A stretch of DNA of 64,000 bases from Lysobacter sp. ISL-50 (lineage in GTDB: Bacteria; Pseudomonadota; Gammaproteobacteria; Xanthomonadales; Xanthomonadaceae): positions 186,001 to 250,000 of the forward strand of contig NZ_JAGGRI010000017.1 of NCBI RefSeq assembly GCF_018612875.1, read 5' to 3'. The position numbers and the translations under genes are program-made. The notes under the pieces were generated by a model. That model did no database searches. It was not told where the DNA came from and saw only the letters and a list, made by a program, of their open reading frames with translations. Below, in pieces: positions 54,966 to 64,000 of the stretch (the stretch's first letter is position 1; each line of letters begins with the position of its first letter).

Positions 54966-57900
54966 GTCTCAACGTTTCGGCCTGGTCGATTCGCAATCCG
55001 GTCGCCACCACGCTGTTGTTCGCCTTGTTGACGCTGGCCGGAACGGCCGGCTTCGCGGCCATGAAAATCCAGAACTTCCCCGACCTGGACTTCCCCATCA
55101 TCACCGTCACCGCCGCGCTGCCGGGCGCTTCGCCGCCCCAACTGGAGGGCGAGGTGGCGCGCAAGATCGAGGACGCGCTGGCCAGGCTGCAGGGAATCAA
55201 GCACATCAAGAGCACGCTGACCGACGGCGTCGCCACCATCAACGCCGAGTTCCACGTCGGCAAGCCCGTGCAGGATGCGCTGGAGGATGTGCGCGACGCC
55301 GTGTCCGGCACGCGCGCGAACCTGCCGGCCAACTTGCAGGACCCGATCGTCAAGAAGGTCGAACTGGCCGATTCGCCGGTATTGATCTATGCGGTGTCCT
55401 CGCGCGTCCTGGACGAGGAAGCGCTGTCCTGGCTGGTCGACGGCAAGATCGCCAAGCGGCTGCTGGCGGTGTCCGGAGTCGGCGCGGTGTCGCGCGTGGG
55501 CGGAGTCGAGCGCGAGATCCGCGTCGAACTCGATCCGCAGCGCCTGCTCGCCCTGAACGTCACCGCCGCCGATGTTTCCCGGCAACTGCGCGAACTGCAG
55601 CAGGAAGCGTCCGGCGGGCGGGTCAATCTCGGCGGCGCCGAACAGTCCGTGCGGACCATCGCCACGGTGGCGTCCGCCGCCGAGATCGCCGATCTCGACA
55701 TCGCCCTGGGCGACGGCCGCCGGGTCCGCATCGACCAGGTCGCCGCGGTGCGCGACGCCGCCGCCGATTCGCGCTCGGCGGCGCGTTTCGATGGCAAGCC
55801 GGTGGTGGCGTTCGAAGTGGCGCGCGCGCGCGGCGCCGGTGAGCTGGACGTCGCCCGCGGTGCGCGCGAAGCCATCGAAGCGCTGCGCGCCGCGCATCCG
55901 GATGTCCGCTTCGAAGAGGCGGTCGGCTATGTCGATCCAATCGTGGAGAACTACCGCGGCTCGATGATGCTGTTGTACGAAGGCGCCGCGCTGGCGGTGC
56001 TGGTGGTATTCGTGTTCCTGCGCGACTGGCGCGCGACCCTGATCGCGGCGGTGGCGCTGCCGCTGTCGGTGATCCCTACGTTCGCGGCGATGCAGTTGAT
56101 CGGCTTCAGCCTCAACACTGTCTCGCTGCTGTCGTTGTCGTTGGTGATCGGCGTGCTGGTCGACGACGCGATCGTCGAGATCGAGAACATCGAGCGGCAC
56201 CTGCTGATGGGCAAACCGCCGATCCGCGCCGCCCGCGAGGCGGCCGACGAGATCGGTCTGGCGGTTGTCGCCACCACCTTCACCCTGATCGCCGTGTTCC
56301 TGCCCACTTCGCTGATGGGCGGCTTGGTCGGAAAGTACTTCGTGCAATTCGGCTGGACCGCCGCGGTGGCGGTGTTCTTCTCCCTGGTCGTCGCGCGCAT
56401 GTTGACGCCGACCATGGCCGCGTACCTGCTCAAGCCCGCGCGCCGGCGGCAGCGCCTGCCGCGCTGGGTTCTGGTCTACCTGCAATGGGCGCGCGCCTGT
56501 CTGCGGCGCCGCGCGCTCACGCTCGGCGCGGCAGTGCTGCTGGTCGGCGCCGGCGCGGCGATCGCGTTCGCCCTGCCAGGAGAATTCATACCCGCCGACG
56601 ACGGCGATCAGACCCAGGCGACACTGACGCTGCCGCCGGGGAGCACCTTGCAAGACACCCTGGCCGTGGCCGAACAGGCCCGCCGCGCGATTGCCGGCCA
56701 TGCGCAGGTGCGCTCGGTTTACACCGCCATCGGCGGCGGTGGCGGCGGCGGTGAAGGGCCGGACGAGCATGCCGCGTCCGCCACCGTCGCCACCGCGGTG
56801 TTGACCGTGAACCTGGCGCCGCGCACCGGGCGGCACGGCGCCACGCGGCAAACCATCGAACGCGAGCTGCGCGACGCCTTGCGGCGCCTGCCCGGCGCGC
56901 GCATCGGCGTGGGTGCGGGCGATGGCAGCGAGGGCTACGAACTGGTGCTGGCGTCCGAGGACGGGCAGCGGCTGACCCAGCATGCCGCCGTGGTCGAGCG
57001 CGAACTGCGGACGCTGCCAGGCATCGGATCGGTGACCTCGTCGGCGAGCCCGGTCCGGCCGGAGCTGGTGGTCCGTCCCGATTTCGCGCGCGCCGCGGAC
57101 CTGGGCGTGAGTTCGGCGGCGATCGCCGAAACCCTGCGCGTGGCGACGTTGGGCGACTACCGCCAGGACTTGGCCAAGCTCAATCTCAGCGAGCGTCAGG
57201 TGCCGGTGGTGGTGAGGTTGGCCGATCGCGGCCGCGTCGATCTGGACGTGTTGCGGCGCCTGCCCGTGCCGGGCGCGCGCGCGCCGGTGCCGCTGGAGAG
57301 CGTGGCCGATCTGCAAGTTCTCAACGGCCCCGCTGAACTCACCCGTCTGGACCGGAGGCGTAACGTCAATTTCAAGGTCGAACTCAACGGCCGGCCGCTG
57401 GGCGAGGTCGAACGCGACGCCGCCGCGCTGCCGAGCCTGCGCGAGCTGCCGGGCGACATCGTGCTCAGTTCCACCGGCGACGCCGAAGCGATGGCCGAAC
57501 TGGCGTCGGGCTTCGCCGTGGCGATGCTCGCCGGCATCGCGTGCATCTACGCGGTGCTGGTGCTGCTGCTCAAGGACTTCCTGCAGCCGTTCACCGTGCT
57601 CAGCGCTCTGGTTCTGTCCGTTCCCGGCGCATTCGCGGCCTTGCTGGCAACCGGCTCGGCGCTGTCGATGCCGTCGATGATCGGCCTGATCACGCTGATG
57701 GGCATCACCACCAAGAACTCGATCCTGTTAGTGGACTACATCGTCATCGCCCGCCGCGACCACGGGTTCAATCGGCGTCGGGCGATCGTCGATGCCTGCC
57801 GCAAGCGCGCGCGTCCGATCGTCATGACCACGCTCGCGATGGGCGCGGGCATGTTGCCGATCGCGCTGGGCATCGGCGCCGATTCCAGCTTCCGCGCGCC

Positions 57901-58060
57901 GATGGCGATCGTGGTGATCGGCGGTCTGGTCACCTCAACCGTGCTGTGCCTGCTGGTCGTGCCGGTGATCTATAGCTACCTCGACGACGCGGCCGCCGTG
58001 TTCAAGCGTCGCTTCGGCGGTGCCGTGGCCGCGCCGCATGCGTCCGCGGCACCGGCCTGA
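54962..58060 (+). CDS. RND efflux pump, HAE1/AcrB-type
   Basis: The GTG start at 54962 overlaps the adaptor stop (GTGA); 1032 residues. It has the typical N-terminus (SIRNPVATTLLFALLTLAGT), the pore loop region and helix 4 LVIGVLVDDAIVEIENIERH with the proton-relay Asp pair. The second half has MGITTKNSILLVDYIV. A Gly run (IGGGGGGGEGPD) near residue 594 lies in the second periplasmic part. It exports drugs, lipids or cationic compounds; substrate unknown. Confidence 0.95.
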   Translation: MSLNVSAWSIRNPVATTLLFALLTLAGTAGFAAMKIQNFPDLDFPIITVTAALPGASPPQLEGEVARKIEDALARLQGIKHIKSTLTDGVATINAEFHVGKPVQDALEDVRDAVSGTRANLPANLQDPIVKKVELADSPVLIYAVSSRVLDEEALSWLVDGKIAKRLLAVSGVGAVSRVGGVEREIRVELDPQRLLALNVTAADVSRQLRELQQEASGGRVNLGGAEQSVRTIATVASAAEIADLDIALGDGRRVRIDQVAAVRDAAADSRSAARFDGKPVVAFEVARARGAGELDVARGAREAIEALRAAHPDVRFEEAVGYVDPIVENYRGSMMLLYEGAALAVLVVFVFLRDWRATLIAAVALPLSVIPTFAAMQLIGFSLNTVSLLSLSLVIGVLVDDAIVEIENIERHLLMGKPPIRAAREAADEIGLAVVATTFTLIAVFLPTSLMGGLVGKYFVQFGWTAAVAVFFSLVVARMLTPTMAAYLLKPARRRQRLPRWVLVYLQWARACLRRRALTLGAAVLLVGAGAAIAFALPGEFIPADDGDQTQATLTLPPGSTLQDTLAVAEQARRAIAGHAQVRSVYTAIGGGGGGGEGPDEHAASATVATAVLTVNLAPRTGRHGATRQTIERELRDALRRLPGARIGVGAGDGSEGYELVLASEDGQRLTQHAAVVERELRTLPGIGSVTSSASPVRPELVVRPDFARAADLGVSSAAIAETLRVATLGDYRQDLAKLNLSERQVPVVVRLADRGRVDLDVLRRLPVPGARAPVPLESVADLQVLNGPAELTRLDRRRNVNFKVELNGRPLGEVERDAAALPSLRELPGDIVLSSTGDAEAMAELASGFAVAMLAGIACIYAVLVLLLKDFLQPFTVLSALVLSVPGAFAALLATGSALSMPSMIGLITLMGITTKNSILLVDYIVIARRDHGFNRRRAIVDACRKRARPIVMTTLAMGAGMLPIALGIGADSSFRAPMAIVVIGGLVTSTVLCLLVVPVIYSYLDDAAAVFKRRFGGAVAAPHASAAPA

Positions 58061-58138
58061 GCGGGCACGGCCCTCAGTCATTTCACTCCGCGCGACGGAA
58101 CCGAACGAGTCCGTATCGCCCGGGCAGCGAGACCTCCC

Positions 58139-59125
58139 ATGAGCTTCAGCGCCATCGCCACCCTGCTGATCGTGTCCTACATCGCCGCATCGGTCGCCTA
58201 CGTGTACCGCTGGCGCGGCCGTGTCCGATATCGCAGCTTCAGCCAATACCTGCGCAAGAGCTGGCCGGTGTTCGCGCCGTTCAATTGTCTGCTGTACATG
58301 GCCACGCGACGCTCGACCCGGCGCGCGGTGCTGGACGCGGACTACCTGCCTGGCATCGATCGGCTGCGCGCGCACTGGCCGGAGATCCGCGGCGAGGCGA
58401 TCGCCTTGCTCGACGCCGGCGAGCTTGACGCGACCGCGCTGCCGGGATCGGCGGGCTACCATGACCTGGGCTTTCGCACCTTCTACAAGCGCGGCTGGCG
58501 TAAGTTCTATCTGAAGTGGTACGGCGAGCCGCATGCCTCGGCGCGGCGGCTGTGCCCGCGGACGGTCGAGTTGCTGGAGGCGGTGCCGGGCATCCGCGCC
58601 GCGATGTTCTCGGTGCTGCCGCCGGAGGCGGAACTGAGCCTGCACGCCGATCCGCTGGCCTGTTCGCTGCGCTATCACCTCGGTCTGGACGCGCCGGGCT
58701 GCGAGCGTTGCTTTATCGAGGTGGATGGCCGCCGGCTGATCTGGCGCGACGGCAAGGACTTTGTGTTCGACGAGACCTATCCCCATTACGCGGTCAACGC
58801 CAGCCGCCGGCGCCGGCTGATCCTGATGTGCGACGTCGATCGGCCGATGAACCTGTTCGGCCGCGCCTTCAACGGGCTGTACTGCGCGATTCCGGCGGCG
58901 ATGCGCGTGGCGAACACCGCCGAGGACGAGCGCGGTGCGGTGAGTCGGTTGTTCGCGGTGATCGCACCGTGGCGCGAACGCGCGCTGGCGTTCAAGAAAC
59001 GCCGGCGCGCCGCCTACGTCCTGCTCAGGATGCTGCTGAACTGGACTGCCGTCGGACTCGCGCTCTGGTCCGTGTACGCCATGCTAGGGTGGGCCGAGCG
59101 CGCGGGCGCCTCGGCCCTGGCCTAG
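58139..59125 (+). CDS. Aspartyl/asparaginyl beta-hydroxylase family, LpxO-like
   Basis: This 328-residue Fe(II)/2-oxoglutarate dioxygenase-like protein has N-terminal (SAIATLLIVSYIAASVAYVY) and C-terminal (LNWTAVGLALWSVYAMLG) hydrophobic segments. The iron triad is His169 and Asp171 in LSLHADP and His216 in DETYPHYAVNAS, with Arg in the following SRRRRLILMCDVDRP for 2-oxoglutarate. This arrangement matches LpxO, which hydroxylates the secondary acyl chain of lipid A. The envelope context (RND pump, two-component pair, MipA) supports a lipid-A role, but ornithine-lipid hydroxylation (OlsC/OlsE) is an alternative. Confidence 0.82.
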   Translation: MSFSAIATLLIVSYIAASVAYVYRWRGRVRYRSFSQYLRKSWPVFAPFNCLLYMATRRSTRRAVLDADYLPGIDRLRAHWPEIRGEAIALLDAGELDATALPGSAGYHDLGFRTFYKRGWRKFYLKWYGEPHASARRLCPRTVELLEAVPGIRAAMFSVLPPEAELSLHADPLACSLRYHLGLDAPGCERCFIEVDGRRLIWRDGKDFVFDETYPHYAVNASRRRRLILMCDVDRPMNLFGRAFNGLYCAIPAAMRVANTAEDERGAVSRLFAVIAPWRERALAFKKRRRAAYVLLRMLLNWTAVGLALWSVYAMLGWAERAGASALA

Positions 59126-59190
59126 CCCGGCCGCGGCAAAGCAACGCGACGCCATAGTCTCGCCGGCCGTTCGACCACAGCGGGTGATCC

Positions 59191-59880
59191 GTGACCAAGC
59201 AATCCCTATCGATACTGATCGTCGAAGACAACGCGCAACTGGCGGCGAACCTCTACGATTACCTGGAAGGCTGCGGACATCAGCTCGACGCCGCGCCGGA
59301 CGGGCAGTCCGGATTGCATCTGGCCTCGTCCAAGGACTACGACGCCATCGTGCTCGACTGGAACCTGCCGCGGCTGGACGGCCTGACCGTGTTGCGCCGG
59401 CTCAGGGGCGAGGCCAAGAAAAAAGTGCCCGTGATCATGCTGACGGCGCGCGACCAGCTCGCCGACAAGATCGACGGCTTTGAGGCCGGTCTCGACGACT
59501 ATCTGGTCAAGCCGGTGGCCTTGCCCGAGATCGAAGTGCGCCTGCGCTCGCTGGTGTCCCGGCGCATGCAGTCGGCGGCGCCCGAAGACGCACTCGTGGT
59601 CGGCGATCTGCGCTTCAATCTGGGCACGATGGAGGCCCATCGCGGCGAACGCCGGATTGTGCTGTCGCGTACCGGGCGTCGCCTGCTCGAATTGTTGATG
59701 CGCGAGAGCCCGAACATGGTGACGCGCGCGCGCCTGGAGCGCACGGCATGGGGCGACCGGCCGCCCGGAACGGACCTGCTGCGCTCGCACATGCACGTGC
59801 TGCGCAAGGCGATCCAGCTCGACTCGGAGCAACCGCTGCTGCATACGGTGCCGGGATCGGGCTACAGGCTGTTCGTATGA
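59191..59880 (+). CDS. OmpR-family response regulator
   Basis: A GTG start (59191) gives 229 residues. The receiver domain has ILIVEDN (acidic pocket), the phosphorylation site Asp56 in IVLDWNLPRLDG, and Lys in LVKPVALPE. The C-terminal OmpR-type winged helix includes GDLRFNLGTMEAHRGERRIV and RSHMHVLRKAIQLDSEQPLL. It overlaps the kinase start as ATGA. Confidence 0.94.
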   Translation: MTKQSLSILIVEDNAQLAANLYDYLEGCGHQLDAAPDGQSGLHLASSKDYDAIVLDWNLPRLDGLTVLRRLRGEAKKKVPVIMLTARDQLADKIDGFEAGLDDYLVKPVALPEIEVRLRSLVSRRMQSAAPEDALVVGDLRFNLGTMEAHRGERRIVLSRTGRRLLELLMRESPNMVTRARLERTAWGDRPPGTDLLRSHMHVLRKAIQLDSEQPLLHTVPGSGYRLFV

Positions 59881-61196
59881 ATGCCTCCGCATCGGCGGGG
59901 GCGCGGCCGCGCAGCGTGCACTTGTGGATCAGCGCGTCGTTCATCGTGTTCGGCCTGGTCATGCTGGTCGCCCTGTCGATCCAGGCCTACAACAGCCAGC
60001 TGCTGCTTGAGCACAAAAACTGGGCCGATATCCTGCGCTCGCTCTCGGCCGATTACGCCGGGCGCGTGCGGCGCGGGCGCGACGTGGCGCTTCCGACCAG
60101 CGGACTGGTCAAGGCCTGGTACGTCGAGGACCGGCGCGCGGGGGCGAGCGCGCCGGACTATCTGATCGATTTGCCGCCGGGCTATTACTCGACCGAGGGC
60201 GATGAGCTCGACATCGATACCGACATGCGCTTTCACGCACTCATCGAAGACTTGCCGCCAGGACGGCTCATTACCCTGGTCGACATCACCGCTCTGGAGG
60301 AGCAGCAGAACCACGATGCGATCGTGAGCGGAGTCTGGGCGTTGGCCTTGCTCGTGCTTATCGCCGGCTCGATCGCCTGGTTGCACGCCAACCTGGTGCG
60401 CCCGGTGCGCGATCTGGCTGGCCGTATGCGGTCGATGGACCCCGGCGCGGTCGGCCAGCGGTTGCCGACGACTTACCGGCACGAAGAATTGCAGATCATC
60501 GCGCAGGCCAGCAACGCGCACCTGGAGCGGGTCGAGCGCTTCATCGAGCGCGAGCGCAGCCTGCTCGATCAGGCCAGTCACGAGTTCCGCACGCCGATCG
60601 CGGTCATCTCCGGCGCGCTCGACGTGCTCAAGCAGATCGGACTGTCGGACGCATCGAGGCCGGCCTTGACGCGGATCGAGCACGCGGTCGAGAACCTGTC
60701 GGAAACCATGGTCGCGCTGCTGTACTTGGCGCGCGAGCCCGATCCCGACGCCGACGCGGTCGAATTCACCGCGCTGCACGAACTGTTGCCGCGGCTGATG
60801 CAAGATCACGAACACCTGTTGCGCGGCAAGGCGGCGCAACTGCGGCTCGGCGATCTCGATCCCGCCGTCGTCGCCGCGCCCGAGGCGATGGTCCGCATCG
60901 CCGTCAGCAACCTGGTTCGCAACGCCATCGAGAACACCACCGCGGGCTACGTCGAGATCGCACTGAGCGACGGCGTGGTGTCGGTTGCCGATTCGGGCAG
61001 CGGCTTTGATCCGGTGGAGGCGGCGCGACGTTACCGGGACTCCCTGCGTCACGCCGCGCCCATCCGCGGCCAGGGCCTGGGAATGTTCCTGATCGGTCGC
61101 ATCTGCGACCGGTTCGGCTGGAAGCTGGTCATCGAGACCACCAGCGGCGGCACGCGCGCCGAGCTCGACCTGGGCGCGAGCGTCGTCGTGCTCTGA
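59877..61196 (+). CDS. Sensor histidine kinase
   Basis: This 439-residue protein has two transmembrane helices (about 17-37 and 151-170) enclosing a periplasmic sensor of about 110 residues. HAMP (LVRPVRDLAGRMRSMDPGAV), HisKA (LLDQASHEFRTPIAVISG, His235) and HATPase (N box SNLVRNAIENT, G boxes DSGSGF and GQGLGMFLIG) domains follow. It pairs with the overlapping response regulator. Neighbouring LpxO-like and MipA-like genes are likely targets, which would suit an envelope-stress or cationic-peptide sensor. Confidence 0.94.
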   Translation: MNASASAGARPRSVHLWISASFIVFGLVMLVALSIQAYNSQLLLEHKNWADILRSLSADYAGRVRRGRDVALPTSGLVKAWYVEDRRAGASAPDYLIDLPPGYYSTEGDELDIDTDMRFHALIEDLPPGRLITLVDITALEEQQNHDAIVSGVWALALLVLIAGSIAWLHANLVRPVRDLAGRMRSMDPGAVGQRLPTTYRHEELQIIAQASNAHLERVERFIERERSLLDQASHEFRTPIAVISGALDVLKQIGLSDASRPALTRIEHAVENLSETMVALLYLAREPDPDADAVEFTALHELLPRLMQDHEHLLRGKAAQLRLGDLDPAVVAAPEAMVRIAVSNLVRNAIENTTAGYVEIALSDGVVSVADSGSGFDPVEAARRYRDSLRHAAPIRGQGLGMFLIGRICDRFGWKLVIETTSGGTRAELDLGASVVVL

Positions 61197-61217
61197 GCCG
61201 CCCGAGCGCGCGGTACG

Positions 61218-61243
61218 GTACCGGCCGGCACCGGCCGCGGTAC
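61218..61243 (+). terminator. GC-rich hairpin after the kinase gene
   Basis: GTACCGGCCGG pairs with CCGGCCGCGGTAC around a CA loop, with a two-base bulge. It sits 22 bp past the kinase stop and has no U-tract. It may end the two-component transcript or attenuate read-through into the porin gene. Confidence 0.35.
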
Positions 61244-61386
61244 ATCGGCTGTTAAGCCCGCGCGGCCGGACGCGACATTTCGGCGACATCGCCGCTTCAA
61301 CCTGACGGGGTCGTTCGCACCCGCGCCGATACGGCGCGGCCGGTCGCGAACGAGGCTCTCCATTACTCGAGAAGGTCAGGCTTCCC

Positions 61387-62184
61387 ATGAAAAAACTACT
61401 GTGGCCCGCGCTGCTGCTCGGCCTGTCGTTGGATGCGTCGGCACAAGCGGGGGCGCCCGAGGACGCCTGGGATCGGCAACCGCCACGTTGGGGCGTGGGC
61501 CTCGCCGCGGTGGTATCCGACAGCCCTTATGCGGGCGAGGGTACCCGGGTCATGCCGGTTCCCATGCTGAGCTACCAGGGCGAGCGGTTTTACTTCCGCG
61601 GGATCTCCGCCGGTTGGCGGCTTTGGAACAACGATGCGCTCGAATTGTCTGCCGTGGGCAAGTTCCGCTTCGACGGATTCGAGGTCGACGATCTGGGCAA
61701 GCGCGAACTCGCCCGCAACGGAATCGATTACCGCAGTCTGAAAGACCGCGACAAGAGCTTCGACCTGGGGCTGGCGATGAAGTGGAGCGGCCACGCCGGA
61801 GAGTTGGAAGCTCAAGTGCTCGCTGACGCCACCGACACCAGCGGCGGTCAAGAAGTCAGTTTGAAATACGGCTACCCGATCCAGCTCGGAAAGGGCATGT
61901 TGACGCCGGACATCGGCATCACGTGGATATCCAAGGACATGGCCAACTATTACTACGGCACCCTGGACGAAGAAGTCGCGCGCGGCGTCGTCGATTACAA
62001 GCCCGGCTCGGTCACGATTGCGCATGTGGGCATCGGTTACTTCCAGCCGGTCGGCGAGAAGTGGTCGCTCATGGGCTTCGTCAAATACAGCCGGTTGCCC
62101 GGCGCGATCAAGAACAGTCCGTTGATCGAGCCCGATACGGACGGCTCGGTGTCGATGATGGTCGGAATCTCACGCGGATTCTGA
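61387..62184 (+). CDS. MipA/OmpV-family outer-membrane protein
   Basis: This 265-residue protein has a signal peptide (LLWPALLLGLSLDASA). The MipA/OmpV barrel pattern is present: WGVGLAAVVSDSPYAGEGTR, VMPVPMLSYQGERFYFRGIS, a D..G series and a C-terminal MMVGISRGF ending in aromatic Phe. Family members are scaffolds for murein hydrolase/synthase complexes or porins linked to antibiotic response. It follows the two-component pair by 190 bp on the same strand; such genes are commonly controlled by the adjacent system. Confidence 0.9.
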   Translation: MKKLLWPALLLGLSLDASAQAGAPEDAWDRQPPRWGVGLAAVVSDSPYAGEGTRVMPVPMLSYQGERFYFRGISAGWRLWNNDALELSAVGKFRFDGFEVDDLGKRELARNGIDYRSLKDRDKSFDLGLAMKWSGHAGELEAQVLADATDTSGGQEVSLKYGYPIQLGKGMLTPDIGITWISKDMANYYYGTLDEEVARGVVDYKPGSVTIAHVGIGYFQPVGEKWSLMGFVKYSRLPGAIKNSPLIEPDTDGSVSMMVGISRGF

Positions 62185-62545
62185 GCGCGCCGCGTCGCCT
62201 GCGCACGGTGTCGCGGCCTGCGGCCTCGGTCGCGTGGACGGGCTCTCAAAACGCCGTAATGCGGGAGGCGCATTACGAGCCAGTGGGTGGCGCTGGGCGA
62301 CGGGTCGAGGCCTGGCCGGACATGACGCCACCTCGGCACCGCCGGTGCAGGTGCTCAGGGGCGATCGCCTCGGGCACTGCCTTTGCCGAGGGCCCGCGTC
62401 CACCGCGTGCGACGATGAATCAAGCATCTGCGCCCTAACACCACACTGGCCCAATCTTAACTTCATTGCGCGTAGCGTCGTGCAAAGGCGGAAACGCCTT
62501 GGCAAAGGTTTCATTCCTCCCACCTTTGTCGGGAGAGTCGCGAAA

Positions 62546-62851
62546 ATGACCAAGCTTGCCAACCGCGTATATACCGACCCTTCCCACGTTCGCCGATTGA
62601 GTCTGTTGATCGAGCAACTGCCGGATGAGGGACAAGTCGATCTGACCTTGATCGACGGCAGCCGTCAGATCGGCGTCGTTACGGCCCGCCCGAGCCTGCA
62701 AACGTTCCTCGACCCGGCCGGAAATGAGGGAGTCAACGCCGTTTTGCGATTGGACGATCTCAATATAGAAAGCAAAACATCGTACCTGTGGGTCGACGAA
62801 ATTCTTGAGGTCCGGCCGATCCATTCCGCGGATCGGCGATTTGCGCGCTGA
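62546..62851 (+). CDS. DUF3247 family protein
   Basis: The ATG at 62546 follows GGGAGAG; 101 residues. The segment VDLTLIDGSRQIGVVTARPS, with QTFLDPAGNEGVNAVLRLDD and a C-terminal YLWVDEILEVRPI, fits DUF3247. I know this family from Xanthomonadaceae, where it looks like a small Sm/SH3-like fold. The function is unknown. It supports the taxonomic reading of the window. A small cysteine-rich gene follows at 46 bp. Confidence 0.85.
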   Translation: MTKLANRVYTDPSHVRRLSLLIEQLPDEGQVDLTLIDGSRQIGVVTARPSLQTFLDPAGNEGVNAVLRLDDLNIESKTSYLWVDEILEVRPIHSADRRFAR

Positions 62852-62897
62852 TATCCGATTTCGATTCGAATACTCGTCCGACACAAAGGAGTTTTGT

Positions 62898-63131
62898 ATG
62901 GCCACGTGCGAGGTTTGCGGAAACGTCTACGACAAAGCTTTCGTCGTCTCCATGCCCGGTCGCAATGGCACATTCGATTCGTTCGAGTGCGCCATTCACG
63001 CAATGGCGCCGCGTTGCGCGCATTGCGATTGCCGCATCATCGGTCACGGCATCGAACACGACAATAGCTTCTTCTGCTGCGCGCATTGCGCTCACCAGGC
63101 GGGCGTCTCGGCGGCGAAGGATCGCGTCTGA
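62898..63131 (+). CDS. Small zinc-ribbon (metal-binding) protein
   Basis: This 77-residue protein starts after AAGGAG and begins MATCEVCGNVYDKAFVV. It has CEVC near the N-terminus, ECAIHAMAPRCAHCDCRIIG in the middle and FFCCAHCAH near the end, three CXXC/CXC-type metal knuckles. It matches a common small family of unknown function in Gram-negative bacteria with the DSFECAIHA core. It probably binds zinc. Confidence 0.85.
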   Translation: MATCEVCGNVYDKAFVVSMPGRNGTFDSFECAIHAMAPRCAHCDCRIIGHGIEHDNSFFCCAHCAHQAGVSAAKDRV

Positions 63132-63317
63132 TAGTGAAGCAACGTGGCCTTTGGGCCTTTGAAAGCGTCGAACGTTAAGCGCTGAGGGTCTTCTCTCGGG
63201 CAAGCAGCCGCCAACGTCAGCGGCTTGCGAAAGCGCTGCGACCGCGCCGCCGAGCCACCAGGTTGCGCGCAGACAGTTCCGAGTCTCACCCTGCGAATCC
63301 GTCGCATCTCGTCCCTG

Positions 63318-64000
63318 TCATGCGACTTCCATTTCCACCCATAACCCCGGCTCGTCGCTCCGCCGAACCGCCCTGACAGACCCCGAGGGGGCCTTGAATG
63401 GAACTCGCGCGCCTGCGGCATGCTGCGGCCACGGGTCGTCGGCGCGGATCAAACGCTTGCCGGCGTGCGCGTGCAAGGCATCGACGATTTCATCGAACGG
63501 CATGGCGCCCCAATGCACCTTCTTCGCGTCCTTCTTGTTCGTCGGGATGAAGGCCGTAAGGTCAGGGTCGTTCATCAGTTCCAGGCCCTTCTCCTCCAGC
63601 GTGGCGTTCGCGCTGCCGTGGTGCCCGACTTTGAGCAGTACGGTGCGGGCGAGGAGATCGGGGCCCGTGACCTTGGCATCGCCGCGATTCCACGCGACGT
63701 CCTGCCAACTGAGCCAATTGCCCACTTGCGCGTCGGCGGTGAACAGCAGCACGCGACCGGTGTCGATGAATTCAAAGGCGAGCACCAGGCTCGAGTTGTT
63801 TGTGCGGTCATCGAGCTGGATGGCGAGCTCGGCGCTGGCGCCAAGCCAGTCGGCGTCGATTCGGCGTTCCGGAGCATCCAGATAGTGCGCGTGCAACAGG
63901 TCGCGGGTGCGTTTCTCAGCGTCGTCGTTCGGTGACGCGGTGCCGCCCAGCAAGGTCGCCAGGTCGGCGCCCATGTTCGGCTCGAAGGGGGCGTCGTCGT
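63318..64000 (-). CDS. MBL-fold protein, C-terminal part (5' partial)
   Basis: The frame is open to the right edge of the window (codons DDAPFEPN precede the Met at 63974), so the true start and probably the HxHxDH metal site lie outside. The visible part has a beta-strand SLVLAFEFIDTGRVLLFTAD and the late metal motif VGHHGSANAT of ComEC/Rec2-type metallo-beta-lactamase-fold proteins. Its cargo or partner is unknown. Confidence 0.75.
   Translation of the reverse strand, partial: DDAPFEPNMGADLATLLGGTASPNDDAEKRTRDLLHAHYLDAPERRIDADWLGASAELAIQLDDRTNNSSLVLAFEFIDTGRVLLFTADAQVGNWLSWQDVAWNRGDAKVTGPDLLARTVLLKVGHHGSANATLEEKGLELMNDPDLTAFIPTNKKDAKKVHWGAMPFDEIVDALHAHAGKRLIRADDPWPQHAAGARVPFKAPSGSVRAVRRSDEPGLWVEMEVA

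Noticed and set aside
54710-57316. An 868-codon antisense frame over the RND genes, rich in Gln, Arg and His
   Set aside because: A typical high-GC shadow of two clearly recognisable efflux genes.
1-64000. tRNA, rRNA, CRISPR arrays, insertion sequences or prophage genes
   Set aside because: I looked for cloverleaf-like arms with CCA ends, spaced identical repeats, transposase motifs and phage structural genes and saw none.

Overview
The window looks like chromosome of a high-GC gammaproteobacterium of the Xanthomonadaceae, most likely a Lysobacter or close relative. This is inferred from the combination of a DUF3247 gene (a family I associate with Xanthomonadaceae), a LacI/TonB-receptor/GH3 sugar locus, a secreted S8 protease with a P-domain, a LipA/foldase pair and two giant autotransporters. 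No rRNA, tRNA, CRISPR array, prophage or insertion sequence was recognised.

Layout. 1-8341: 3' part of a giant autotransporter (5' end outside the window) with 14 Gly-Asp-rich repeat cores and a 384-bp internal duplication. 8387-11594 (-): membrane AraC-type regulator and secreted S12 serine hydrolase. 11876-19943: beta-glucan/beta-glucoside utilisation locus. A LacI repressor and MFS sugar permease lie on the minus strand, divergent from a TonB-dependent receptor and a GH3 exo-glucosidase, with a clear tandem-operator promoter between them. 20495-23995 (-): a chorismate-using salicylate-synthase-like enzyme, a methyltransferase and an alpha/beta hydrolase, a small aromatic-metabolite cluster. 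24339-25820 (-): the most striking item, a secreted protein whose mature part is a 76-residue ubiquitin about 80% identical to eukaryotic ubiquitin and ending in LRLRGG, downstream of a secreted six-repeat propeller-like protein. 26382-30646 (-): S8 protease, lipase foldase and lipase, with a divergent Crp/Fnr-type regulator.

31850-32753: a small YegP-like protein and an unknown Cys-containing protein. 33280-39047 (+): an unusual five-gene locus of two PuuD-like (urate oxidase N-terminal family) membrane proteins, one with a cytochrome c tail, two Rieske non-haem iron oxygenases and a DHA2-type exporter. 39179-42490 (-): second autotransporter. 42925-47147: a CadC-like TPR regulator divergent from a SulP transporter. 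47445-49396: arsR-acr3-arsC arsenic operon. 49677-50836 (-): two lipoproteins, one OmpA-like. 51173-53677 (+): PQQ-type aldose dehydrogenase and MlaA. 53793-62184 (+): RND efflux pair, LpxO-like hydroxylase, OmpR/EnvZ-type two-component pair and MipA-like porin, an envelope-adaptation block. 62546-64000: DUF3247 protein, small zinc-ribbon protein and the end of an MBL-fold protein truncated by the window edge.

Base composition drops in the 20.5-39 kb stretch. The ubiquitin gene is about 55% GC by hand count, while the flanking core genes are visibly GC-richer. Together with the mix of functions this marks the stretch as the accessory part of the window. Starts were chosen from Shine-Dalgarno sites, signal peptides and overlaps where these were visible.
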